Part shown: positions 35,444 through 42,976 of the stretch, in pieces
Layout: each line of letters begins with the position of its first letter
Position numbering within the stretch: position 1 is the first letter of the stretch
NCBI GenBank assembly: GCA_965228545.1
Contig: OZ245822.1
Coordinates: 1,674,001-1,738,000, forward strand
DNA length: 64,000 bases
Reading direction: 5' to 3'
Source of the DNA: HXMU1420-13 sp965228545
Lineage (GTDB): Bacteria > Bacteroidota > Rhodothermia > Balneolales > Balneolaceae
The notes under the pieces: model-generated
The model's input: the letters and a program-made list of their open reading frames with translations, nothing else
Told to the model about the DNA's origin: nothing
The model's database searches: none
Translations under genes and position numbers: made by a program

Positions 35444-37630
35444 ATGTCAATGGAAACCTTTCATTATGACAACAAAATAGTACGTAATTTTGGAATTGCG
35501 ACTATCGCTTTCGGGGTAATTGGATTTCTAGTAGGTCTGATTATCGCATTAAAACTTTTTTTACCGGACTTTCTGGGATTTATCCCTGAGCTGTCTTACG
35601 GTCGTTTGCGTCCATTGCACACAAACGCTGTAATTTTTGCTTTTGCCGGTAATGCCATCTTTTATGGAGTGTATTACTCACTTCCAAGATTGTGTAAAGC
35701 TCCTATGTGGAGTCCATTACTCGGTCAAATCCACTTTTGGGGATGGCAAGCCATTATACTGTCTGCGGTATTAACCCTTCCTTTTGGTATTACCACCAGT
35801 AAGGAATATGCAGAACTCGAATGGCCAATCGATATCGCAATTACCTTAATTTGGGTAGTATTTGGTATCAATATGATCATGACAATTTTAAAGCGTCGTG
35901 AAAAGCATTTGTATGTAGCCATCTGGTTCTACATTGCTACTTTCGTAACTGTAGCAGTGCTGCACGTAGTAAACTCATTCGAAGTTCCTGCTACTATGTT
36001 TAAGAGTTACTCGCTGTACGCCGGCGTACAAGATGCATTAGTACAATGGTGGTATGGGCACAATGCAGTGGCATTTTTCTTAACTACTCCGTTTTTGGGA
36101 ATCATGTACTACTTTATTCCTAAAGCGGCGAATCGTCCTATTTTCTCTTATCGCTTATCGATCGTTCACTTCTGGTCGTTGATATTTATTTATATCTGGG
36201 CGGGTCCGCATCACTTGTTATATACTTCGCTACCAGGCTGGGCACAAGCATTGGGTACCGTATTCAGTATCATGCTTATTGCACCGAGTTGGGGTGGTAT
36301 GTTAAATGGTTTATTAACTTTAAGAGGAGCGTGGGATCGCGTTCGCGAGGATCCGGTACTGAAGTTTTTAGTTGTTGGAGTAACTTCGTACGGTATGGTT
36401 ACATTCGAAGGCCCTATGCTTTCGATTGCCAATGTTAACGCGATTGCCCACTACTCAGATTACATCATTGGTCACGTACATAACGGTGCCTTGATGTGGA
36501 ATGGTGGTTTAGCCTTTGCGATGTTGTATTACATCACGCCAAAGATTTACAAAACAAAATTACACTCTATTAAGCTGGCCAATATCCACTTCTGGTTTGC
36601 CACAATGGGAGCAATTTTCTATGTAATTCCAATGTATTGGGGTGGAATCACTCAATCGTTAATGTGGAAGCAATTCACTGCCGAAGGTTTCTTACAGTAT
36701 CCAAACTTCCTCGAAACTGTAATTCAGATTGTACCTATGTACCATTTACGTGCATTTGGTGGTAGTTTATTTATTATTGGTGCAGTTGTTGGTGCATACA
36801 ACGTATTTAAAACTGCACGTAGTGGTAGCCTAGTTGCTGAAGAAGAAGCACAAGCTCCGGCAATAATCGATCCTGCTGCTGGTACCGAAGAAAAATGGCA
36901 CCGTCGTTTAGAAGGACGTCCATTAAAGTTCACCATGCTTGTACTTGTAGCTATCTTAATTGGTGGAATTGTTGAGTACATGCCAACAGCTCTGATCGAA
37001 TCTAACATCCCAACCATCGAAAGTGTAAAACCATACACTCCTTTGGAAGTGGAAGGCCGTGATATATACATCGCTGAAGGTTGTAATAACTGCCATTCGC
37101 AGATGATTCGCCCTTTCCGTTCTGAAACTGAGCGCTTTGGTGAATACTCTAAAGCCGGTGAGTTCGTGTATGATCACCCATTCTTGTGGGGCTCGAAACG
37201 AACCGGGCCTGATCTGCATCGAATAGGTGGAAAATATCCTGATTCCTGGCATTTACGCCATATGTACGATCCTACGTCTACCTCTCCGGGTTCATTAATG
37301 CCTGCATACACCTGGCTTTTGAAACAAGAAATGGATGTAGAAACGCTGCCAAACCGTATTGGAGCACTACGAACTGTTGGGGTTCCTTATGCGGATAATT
37401 ATGAAGAACTCGTAATCAAAGACGCTAAATATCAGGCAGAAATGATTACTCAAGGTCTTCGCGAAAATGGCTTTGCTACCGTTGATGGTATCGAAATTAC
37501 CTCTGATAAAAAGATCATCGCTTTGATTGCTTATCTACAACGTTTGGGTGTAGACATCAAAGGAGAAAACGATCCGTTTGCGGGCTTGCCTTCGAACGAA
37601 CGTATGGGCGCTAACATCAAAACCAATTAA
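35444..37630 (+). CDS. ccoNO: cbb3-type cytochrome c oxidase, fused CcoN-CcoO subunit
   Basis: 728 residues. Residues 1-470 are the 12-helix heme-copper subunit CcoN, with heme and CuB histidines in PLHTNAVIFAFAGNA, WWYGHNAVAFF, GPHHLLYTSLP and IIGHVHNGALMWNG. A charged linker (about 465-490) leads to a membrane helix (FTMLVLVAILIGGIVEYM) and the CcoO domain, with one c-type heme at C-N-N-C-H (Cys547) and axial Met in SPGSLMPAY. The two subunits, separate in Proteobacteria, are one polypeptide here, as in many Bacteroidota. It reduces O2 at high affinity. Starts 2 nt after ccoS; SD-like GAGGGGAATAACC upstream. Confidence 0.95.
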   Translation: MSMETFHYDNKIVRNFGIATIAFGVIGFLVGLIIALKLFLPDFLGFIPELSYGRLRPLHTNAVIFAFAGNAIFYGVYYSLPRLCKAPMWSPLLGQIHFWGWQAIILSAVLTLPFGITTSKEYAELEWPIDIAITLIWVVFGINMIMTILKRREKHLYVAIWFYIATFVTVAVLHVVNSFEVPATMFKSYSLYAGVQDALVQWWYGHNAVAFFLTTPFLGIMYYFIPKAANRPIFSYRLSIVHFWSLIFIYIWAGPHHLLYTSLPGWAQALGTVFSIMLIAPSWGGMLNGLLTLRGAWDRVREDPVLKFLVVGVTSYGMVTFEGPMLSIANVNAIAHYSDYIIGHVHNGALMWNGGLAFAMLYYITPKIYKTKLHSIKLANIHFWFATMGAIFYVIPMYWGGITQSLMWKQFTAEGFLQYPNFLETVIQIVPMYHLRAFGGSLFIIGAVVGAYNVFKTARSGSLVAEEEAQAPAIIDPAAGTEEKWHRRLEGRPLKFTMLVLVAILIGGIVEYMPTALIESNIPTIESVKPYTPLEVEGRDIYIAEGCNNCHSQMIRPFRSETERFGEYSKAGEFVYDHPFLWGSKRTGPDLHRIGGKYPDSWHLRHMYDPTSTSPGSLMPAYTWLLKQEMDVETLPNRIGALRTVGVPYADNYEELVIKDAKYQAEMITQGLRENGFATVDGIEITSDKKIIALIAYLQRLGVDIKGENDPFAGLPSNERMGANIKTN

Positions 37631-37633
37631 GCT

Positions 37634-37825
37634 ATGTATAAAGATGTATTACGCTCCATGGAGGGCATCGACATTTACCCAAGTATTTCACTCATCCTAT
37701 TTTTCGCATTCTTCATTTTGCTGGTGGGATACTTAATTCGAACCGGGAAGCAGCATTGGGATCATGCTGCTAATCTCCCACTTGAATCCGACGAAACTAC
37801 AACATTGAAATTTGAAGAATCATGA
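37634..37825 (+). CDS. ccoQ: CcoQ-like small membrane subunit
   Basis: 63 residues: a short N-terminus (MYKDVLRSMEGIDIYPS), one hydrophobic helix (SLILFFAFFILLVGYLI) and a polar tail (RTGKQHWDHAANLPLESDE). Size, topology and place between ccoNO and ccoP match CcoQ, which stabilises the oxidase. It starts 3 nt after ccoNO and its stop overlaps the ccoP start as ATGA. Sequence likeness to proteobacterial CcoQ is low, so the call leans on context. Confidence 0.8.
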   Translation: MYKDVLRSMEGIDIYPSISLILFFAFFILLVGYLIRTGKQHWDHAANLPLESDETTTLKFEES

Positions 37826-38421
37826 AAGTATTTGACGACGAAAAAGATCTGTTGATGGATCATGAGTATGATGGCATTAAAGAGCTGGATAACCATATGC
37901 CAAAGTGGTGGCTGTATTTATTCTACTTTACCATAGTTTGGGGTGTGTTGTACTTTTTGTATTACACAGTTACCGGCGTTGGTATGGATCAACACGAGCA
38001 ATATGCTGCTGAAATGGCTGAAGCTGCCGAAAAGTATGGGTTCAGTCAGGATGGCGAAGAAGCAATTGCAGCCGTTTCATGGAGTTACGAAACCGACGAA
38101 GCTTCCATAGCAAACGGTCGCGAAATCTACATGAGCACCAATAATCTTTGTTTTACCTGCCACGGAGCTGCCGGTGAAGGAATGGTAGGTCCTAATCTCA
38201 CCGACGATATGTGGTTACACGGTTGTTCGGCCGAAGATATGGCAACAAGTATTGCAGAAGGTTTTCCTGATAAAGGGATGATTGCCTACGGAAGTGGCGC
38301 ACGCATTTCTGATGATGATATGACCGATTTAATCAGTTATATCGCATCGTTACAGGGTACGGCTCCGGCTAATCCAAAGCCAACCGATACAGAACGCGCT
38401 ACAAATTGTAGTATTAATTAA
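37822..38421 (+). CDS. ccoP: cbb3-type oxidase cytochrome c subunit CcoP (single heme)
   Basis: 199 residues. The cytoplasmic N-terminus HEYDGIKELDNHMPKWW is the CcoP N-terminal signature, followed by one membrane helix (LYLFYFTIVWGVLYFLYYTV) and a periplasmic cytochrome c domain with C-F-T-C-H at residues 110-114, GPNLTDDMW and an axial Met in GMIAYG. Proteobacterial CcoP has two heme motifs; only one is present here, as is usual in this phylum. It shuttles electrons from soluble cytochrome c. Overlaps ccoQ by 4 nt; ccoG follows 27 nt later. Confidence 0.92.
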   Translation: MKVFDDEKDLLMDHEYDGIKELDNHMPKWWLYLFYFTIVWGVLYFLYYTVTGVGMDQHEQYAAEMAEAAEKYGFSQDGEEAIAAVSWSYETDEASIANGREIYMSTNNLCFTCHGAAGEGMVGPNLTDDMWLHGCSAEDMATSIAEGFPDKGMIAYGSGARISDDDMTDLISYIASLQGTAPANPKPTDTERATNCSIN

Positions 38422-38448
38422 TTAATCAATTAAAGATCGAGCAGTACG

Positions 38449-39903
38449 ATGTCTGAAATAGACGAACGCCGTATCACAAAAGACAAATATCGAGATCACC
38501 TTTCTACCGTAAACGAGAAAGGTGGCCGTAACTGGATTTATCCTAAAAAACCCAGTGGCAGGTATTATAAAGCACGAAACATCTTTGCTTTGTTCTTACT
38601 TGCGTTCTTTTTCTCGGGTCCGTTTATCGAAATAAATGGACATCCACTGCTTATGATCAATATTCTGGAACGAGAGTTTGTAATCTTTGGGGTCGCTTTC
38701 TGGCCCCAGGATTTACACCTTTTGGTTTTCGGGATGCTGGCCTTTATTATTGGTGTGGTACTGTTCACAACCATTTTTGGAAGGCTATTTTGTGGATGGG
38801 CTTGCCCGCAAACGATATTCATGGAAATGGTATTCCGCCGTGTTGAATATTGGATCGAAGGCGATGCTTCTGCACAAATCAGACTCAACAAAAAACCTTG
38901 GGATGCGGAAAAAATCCTTAAAAAAGGGTCTAAACATGCCATCTTTTTCGGCATGGCTTTTCTAATCTCGAATATGTTTCTGGCCTATGTAATTGGCGAT
39001 GATGCTTGGTTCGAACTGGTTACCGATCCACCAAGTGAACATTTAGGCGGATTATCAGCCATGGTAATTTTTAGTGGTGTATTCTACGGCGTGTTTGCAT
39101 TTATGCGAGAACAAGTATGCCATTTTGTATGCCCCTATGGCCGAATGCAATCGGTTATGCTGGATAATAACTCCATTAACGTGATGTACGATTACAAACG
39201 TGGAGAAAGTAGAGCTCGGGTGGGTGATCGTAAAAAAGTAGAAGCTGGTAAAGCTACCCTGGCCGATCTTGGGCTTGAACCTGACACCACATTCGGCGAT
39301 TGCATAGACTGTTTCCAATGCGTGAAAGTGTGCCCAATGGGCATCGATATCCGAAATGGTACTCAGCTGGAATGTGTGCATTGCACGGCTTGTATTGATG
39401 CCTGTGATAACGTGATGGATAAAATCGATAAACCGCGTGGTTTGATTCGTTACTCATCCGAAAATGCAATCCGAAATGAAGAACGAAAAATCATCACACC
39501 ACGCGTGATGGGATATTCTGCGGTATTGGTAGTTGTTGTAGGCGTTTTTATAACACTCATGAGTATGCGCAGCGATCTTGAAACAACCATACTGCGAGAA
39601 CCGGGCACCCTATATCAAGAATTATCTGATAATCGATACAGCAATATCTATGGTGTTAAAGTTATCAACAAAACATTCGAAGAAATTGATTACGAGGTTC
39701 GACTTGAAGAACCTGCCGGTGAACTCGTTTCTTTAGGTGCTATAAACCAAATTGCAGGACAGAGTTTAGCGGAAGGTCGCTTTATGATTCAATTAAATGG
39801 CGATCAACTTACAGGACTTCAAACACCGTTAACCTTTGGCATTTATGCTAATGGGGAACGCATCGAAACCGTAGAAACTGCCTTTTTAGGCCCATCCAAT
39901 TAA
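38449..39903 (+). CDS. ccoG: Cytochrome c oxidase accessory protein CcoG (FixG)
   Basis: 484 residues. Several membrane helices alternate with iron-sulfur motifs: FCGWACPQTIFMEM, CHFVCPYGRMQ, the ferredoxin-type CIDCFQCVKVCPMGID and CVHCTACIDACD. The C-terminal 120 residues (after the helix VMGYSAVLVVVVGVFITLM) form the periplasmic FixG immunoglobulin-like domain. CcoG is thought to reduce Cu(II) for delivery to the oxidase. Complete, with all cysteines present. Part of the ccoI-S-NO-Q-P-G-H cluster. Confidence 0.96.
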   Translation: MSEIDERRITKDKYRDHLSTVNEKGGRNWIYPKKPSGRYYKARNIFALFLLAFFFSGPFIEINGHPLLMINILEREFVIFGVAFWPQDLHLLVFGMLAFIIGVVLFTTIFGRLFCGWACPQTIFMEMVFRRVEYWIEGDASAQIRLNKKPWDAEKILKKGSKHAIFFGMAFLISNMFLAYVIGDDAWFELVTDPPSEHLGGLSAMVIFSGVFYGVFAFMREQVCHFVCPYGRMQSVMLDNNSINVMYDYKRGESRARVGDRKKVEAGKATLADLGLEPDTTFGDCIDCFQCVKVCPMGIDIRNGTQLECVHCTACIDACDNVMDKIDKPRGLIRYSSENAIRNEERKIITPRVMGYSAVLVVVVGVFITLMSMRSDLETTILREPGTLYQELSDNRYSNIYGVKVINKTFEEIDYEVRLEEPAGELVSLGAINQIAGQSLAEGRFMIQLNGDQLTGLQTPLTFGIYANGERIETVETAFLGPSN

Positions 39904-39927
39904 CCATTATTAACTATAGAGGAACAC

Positions 39928-40377
39928 ATGAAATCATTTAACTGGGGCAAGGGAATCACGTTAGCAATTGCACTATTTGTGATTGGAACCTTAAGCGCTG
40001 TGAGCTATATGATTAGCCTGGATTTTTATCTGGTAAATAACAACCATTACGAAGAAGGCGTGCAATATCAGCAGGTCATCGACAGCAAAGCACGAACAGC
40101 TGCGCTCGACGAAGAAGTGGTGGTTCTATTTGATGAAGAACGCATCGCTGTAAAAATTGTATTTCCGGAAAACGTTGTTAAGCAAGCACAATCCGGTGAT
40201 ATTAATTTATACCGACCCAATGATGCTAAACTCGATTTAAAATTACCTATCGAATTCGAAGGCGGTGCAACACACGTTATTCCAATGGAGCGAATGGAAA
40301 AAGGTAAATGGGTACTTACCATAAACTGGACTATGAATGACCTTGATTATATTACAGAAAAGGTTATTATCATCTAA
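39928..40377 (+). CDS. ccoH: FixH family protein
   Basis: 149 residues: one N-terminal membrane helix (GITLAIALFVIGTLSAVSYMISL) and a beta-rich periplasmic domain with Y-Y/H-x-x-G-x-x-Y-Q near residue 45 (NHYEEGVQYQ) and KWVLTINW near 125. These are FixH hallmarks. FixH/CcoH helps assemble the cbb3 complex. It follows ccoG by 24 bp with an upstream AGAGGA ribosome binding site. A large terminator-like hairpin lies just after it. Confidence 0.9.
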   Translation: MKSFNWGKGITLAIALFVIGTLSAVSYMISLDFYLVNNNHYEEGVQYQQVIDSKARTAALDEEVVVLFDEERIAVKIVFPENVVKQAQSGDINLYRPNDAKLDLKLPIEFEGGATHVIPMERMEKGKWVLTINWTMNDLDYITEKVIII

Positions 40378-40392
40378 GCGCAAATCAACTTT

Positions 40393-40477
40393 ATACCCGT
40401 GCGTTATGCATTTCTCCAAGGCTTTTTTGGGGTACATCACTTTGAAGAAATGTATGATGGCACGGGTATTCTTTTTT
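40393..40477 (+). terminator. Two-tier hairpin terminator between ccoH and the TauE/SafE gene
   Basis: A perfect 10-bp outer stem (ATACCCGTGC at 40393-40402 with GCACGGGTAT at 40460-40469) encloses a second stem (ATGCATTTCT with AGAAATGTAT, one G:T pair) and a small CCAA/TTGG hairpin. A run of six T residues follows at 40472-40477. It looks like an elaborated intrinsic terminator or an attenuator before the next gene, which starts at 40493. Confidence 0.7.
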
Positions 40478-40492
40478 AGGTAAATCAGCTAC

Positions 40493-41203
40493 ATGGAACT
40501 TTGGACAGCATTGGTTCTCGGATTTGTTGGAAGTTTCCATTGTGTGGGGATGTGTGGCCCCATCGCCATGTCAATTCCAAGATCATCACACTCATTTCTT
40601 GGTTTAACCGGTTCTGCTCTAATCTATAACACCGGACGAATATTAACTTACGCAGTATTTGGTTTACTCTTTGGGTTATTAGGAACCGGAATTACCATTG
40701 GAGGTTTTCAAGGTACACTTTCAATCATCCTGGGCTCATCAATCATACTTGGTGTTTTTTTTGTAAAGTTTTTTAGAAGAAAAACTGCAACTCTATTACA
40801 AAAGCCTACTGCCTGGGTTACTTCGATGTATGGCAGATTACTTAGAAAGGAGTCGAACTTTACTTTGTTTGGTCTTGGAGTGCTCAATGGGCTTCTCCCC
40901 TGTGCGTTTGTGTATTCCGGTTTAGCGGCCGCCGTACTCACTTCTTCCCCTATTCATAGTGCCTCATACATGGCTTTATTTGGCCTTGGAACCTTTCCTG
41001 CTATGTTCTTCATGTATCTATCGCCGAATATACTTTCTCAGGATCTACGGCAAATGATTCGCGATTGGATCCCTTACTTCGCGTTTACCTTTGGAATCGT
41101 TCTAGTGCTTCGCGGTTTAATCTTGTTCGATCTTTATGTGCCTGATGCTATAAGCGAGCGTGTTTCTTCGTTTTGTGTATTTCCCGGGACTACAATGGAT
41201 TGA
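40493..41203 (+). CDS. Sulfite exporter TauE/SafE family protein (CcoH2-like, cbb3 cluster)
   Basis: 236 residues with about six membrane helices. It starts MELWTALVLGFVGSFHCVGMCGPIAMSIP; the H-C-x-G-M-C-G-P motif in the first helix is typical of the TauE/SafE (DUF2767-like) proteins encoded at the end of cbb3 clusters. A second repeat half has GVLNGLLPCAFVYSGLA. The Cys pair suggests a copper role in oxidase maturation, inferred from the cluster. It is separated from ccoH by the hairpin at 40393-40477, so its expression may be reduced relative to the rest of the operon. Confidence 0.82.
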   Translation: MELWTALVLGFVGSFHCVGMCGPIAMSIPRSSHSFLGLTGSALIYNTGRILTYAVFGLLFGLLGTGITIGGFQGTLSIILGSSIILGVFFVKFFRRKTATLLQKPTAWVTSMYGRLLRKESNFTLFGLGVLNGLLPCAFVYSGLAAAVLTSSPIHSASYMALFGLGTFPAMFFMYLSPNILSQDLRQMIRDWIPYFAFTFGIVLVLRGLILFDLYVPDAISERVSSFCVFPGTTMD

Positions 41204-41243
41204 GCTATGAGATTAAATATAACGAACAAGCTACACCTCGCAT

Positions 41244-41292
41244 CCAAGCTCCTGCTTGGGTAACGCATTCTAGAAGCTCTAGCTTCGCAGCT
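41244..41292. repeat. 49-nt palindromic intergenic repeat A, copy 1
   Basis: Contains two small hairpins: CCAAGC-TCCT-GCTTGG and GAAGC-TCTA-GCTTC. A near-identical 49-nt copy is at 42711-42759. Both precede the paralogous lipoprotein genes by 215-310 bp. Confidence 0.85.
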
Positions 41293-41360
41293 ACTTCGCT
41301 CAATTAAAAACGACAGTAATGGTTAGCACCATTTTTACTCGATAATCCATCCCAATCATC

Positions 41361-41385
41361 GGTCAGACGGGGAATCCGTCAGACC
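41361..41385. repeat. 25-nt palindromic intergenic repeat B, copy 1
   Basis: GGTCAGACGG-GGAAT-CCGTCAGACC: 10-nt arms with a single mismatch and a 5-nt loop. A second copy, with one base changed in the right arm, is at 42780-42804. Confidence 0.85.
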
Positions 41386-41431
41386 GAAAGCCGAATATAT
41401 TATCAATTACTTATAACATAAATGATGCTTA

Positions 41432-41464
41432 ATTCTTAATTGATCATTGAACCATTCTTAATTG
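41432..41464. repeat. 33-nt AATTG-rich intergenic repeat, copy 3
   Basis: ATTCTTAATTG-ATCATTGAACC-ATTCTTAATTG, the same organisation as the copies at 988-1020 and 42851-42883. About 92 bp upstream of the first paralogue's ATG. Confidence 0.8.
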
Positions 41465-41555
41465 AACCTCTTTTATCCTGCTATTCTTCACAATTTATTC
41501 TCAAATATATCATACACTCATTTTAAGCGTAGTGCATCAAATTTACGAACACTAA

Positions 41556-42692
41556 ATGGGGTTAGCTATGAAAAGCTCATTATTATTTATGTTACCAATA
41601 TTGGTATTTATTGCACTTGGAAACTGTGGCATCCTAGGGGGGGAAGACGAAGAAAAACCCATAGTGTGGGAAGAGGAAAGTTTGGAGGGCTTGGTGGTTT
41701 ATGGATTTACTTCAAGTGACACTGTATTACATCTGGTAAACTTAGAAAACAGTACAGTCACCAATATCTTTGGGTTGGAACGGATTCAATCTGTAGCATC
41801 TAATGTGGGTGGAGAACATCTATTTGTATCTTCCGGAAATGGGAAGTTTGGTGGAGATCCTGGATACATTTCTATGATAAATACCAGAGATTGGAGTAGT
41901 GAGATTATATATGATCGTTCCGTAGAATTAGAAACTTCAGGTGAACATATATACTTTATCACAAAACATAACCACTTAGGATATAATGATTCAGGCAATA
42001 ATAATGAAGTATCTCATAACAGAACATTAGGGCGAATAGAACCATCAACTGGCGATGTAAAGATTATCGATGATATTGATATTTTTGTATTTGGAATGAG
42101 TGACGATTCTGCCTTTGAAGTAAATGATTTGAAGCAAGAATTGTTTGGCTTCGATGCTGAATTTAGATTGTTTAGATATAGCTTTATTACTGGCAAATCA
42201 GAGTTGATCTTTCAAGAATTTGATTATTTAGACCATGGCACGTTTGAGTTATCAAAAGATGGGAATACATTATTCTTTGCCAATGGCCCTGTATTAGACA
42301 TCAATAAAAATAAACAAATCGGTACAATAGAATTTGAAAGGCCTAGTCACCTCATTGCAAGAGCAGACAAGAGAGAAGTCTACATATCGGACCCTCCGAC
42401 TTATTCAGGACCGTTCAATATTCAGCCAAAAATGACGGTATATAGTTTAGAAAGGGATTCAATTATCGATACGATAGATGTTGGTACTGTTAACTACAGA
42501 ATGTATTTATCACCCAAGGAAAGATATCTTATTACGCATAATCGTAGAAAAATATTCATCATTGATCTGAAAACTAGAGAGTTAGTTAAAGCTATTGAGC
42601 TAAAAAATGAGGTATCGAATTTTGAAAAAATTTATCTGTTTAACCAACCAATCACCAAAGGGGATACAAATGAAGACATATATATTGAATAA
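41556..42692 (+). CDS. Hypothetical lipoprotein with propeller-like repeats, paralogue 1
   Basis: 378 residues. The signal (MKSSLLFMLPILVFIALGNC from the second Met, 41568) ends in a lipobox Cys. After an acidic linker (GGEDEEKPIVWEEE), the body has repeated strand patterns (SVLHLVNLEN type, LFVSSGNGKFGGDPGYISMINT, GTFELSKDGNTLFFANG, REVYISDPPTYSGP, KERYLITHNRRKIFIIDLKTREL) resembling YncE-type or WD-like beta-propellers of surface proteins. The family was not recognised. Its N-terminal 50 and C-terminal 60 residues match paralogue 2 almost perfectly, while the middle is only about 65% identical by eye. It is preceded by a set of intergenic repeats. Confidence 0.75.
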   Translation: MGLAMKSSLLFMLPILVFIALGNCGILGGEDEEKPIVWEEESLEGLVVYGFTSSDTVLHLVNLENSTVTNIFGLERIQSVASNVGGEHLFVSSGNGKFGGDPGYISMINTRDWSSEIIYDRSVELETSGEHIYFITKHNHLGYNDSGNNNEVSHNRTLGRIEPSTGDVKIIDDIDIFVFGMSDDSAFEVNDLKQELFGFDAEFRLFRYSFITGKSELIFQEFDYLDHGTFELSKDGNTLFFANGPVLDINKNKQIGTIEFERPSHLIARADKREVYISDPPTYSGPFNIQPKMTVYSLERDSIIDTIDVGTVNYRMYLSPKERYLITHNRRKIFIIDLKTRELVKAIELKNEVSNFEKIYLFNQPITKGDTNEDIYIE

Positions 42693-42710
42693 CCCGCTTT
42701 CCCCTCGTTC

Positions 42711-42759
42711 CCAAGCTCCGGCTTGGGTAACGCATTCTAGAAGCTCTAGCTTCGCAGCT
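42711..42759. repeat. 49-nt palindromic intergenic repeat A, copy 2
   Basis: Near-identical to 41244-41292, differing at one base in the first hairpin loop. It starts 18 nt after the stop of paralogue 1. Confidence 0.85.
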
Positions 42760-42779
42760 GTTACCAATCCCCGAACATC

Positions 42780-42804
42780 GGTCAGACGGGGAATCCTTCA
42801 GACC
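42780..42804. repeat. 25-nt palindromic intergenic repeat B, copy 2
   Basis: Same as 41361-41385 apart from one substitution in the right arm (CCTTCAGACC for CCGTCAGACC), which weakens the hairpin. Confidence 0.85.
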
Positions 42805-42850
42805 GAAAAACGAATATATTATCAACTACTTATAACATAAATGATGCTTA

Positions 42851-42883
42851 ATTCTTAATTGATCATTGAATCATTCTTAATTG
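42851..42883. repeat. 33-nt AATTG-rich intergenic repeat, copy 4
   Basis: ATTCTTAATTG-ATCATTGAATC-ATTCTTAATTG, differing from copy 3 at only one or two bases. 94 bp upstream of the second paralogue's ATG. Confidence 0.8.
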
Positions 42884-42976
42884 AACCTCTTTTATCCTGC
42901 TATTCTTCATAATTTATTCTCAAATATATCATACACTCATTTTAAGCGTAGTGCATCAAATTAACGTACACTCTAA

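Noticed and set aside
37822..38421. CcoP thought truncated because it has one heme motif
   Set aside because: Length, N-terminal domain and gene overlap are normal, and single-heme CcoP is usual in this phylum.
41244..41292. Terminal inverted repeats of an insertion sequence
   Set aside because: No transposase frame, no target-site duplication seen, and the hairpins are internal to the repeat.
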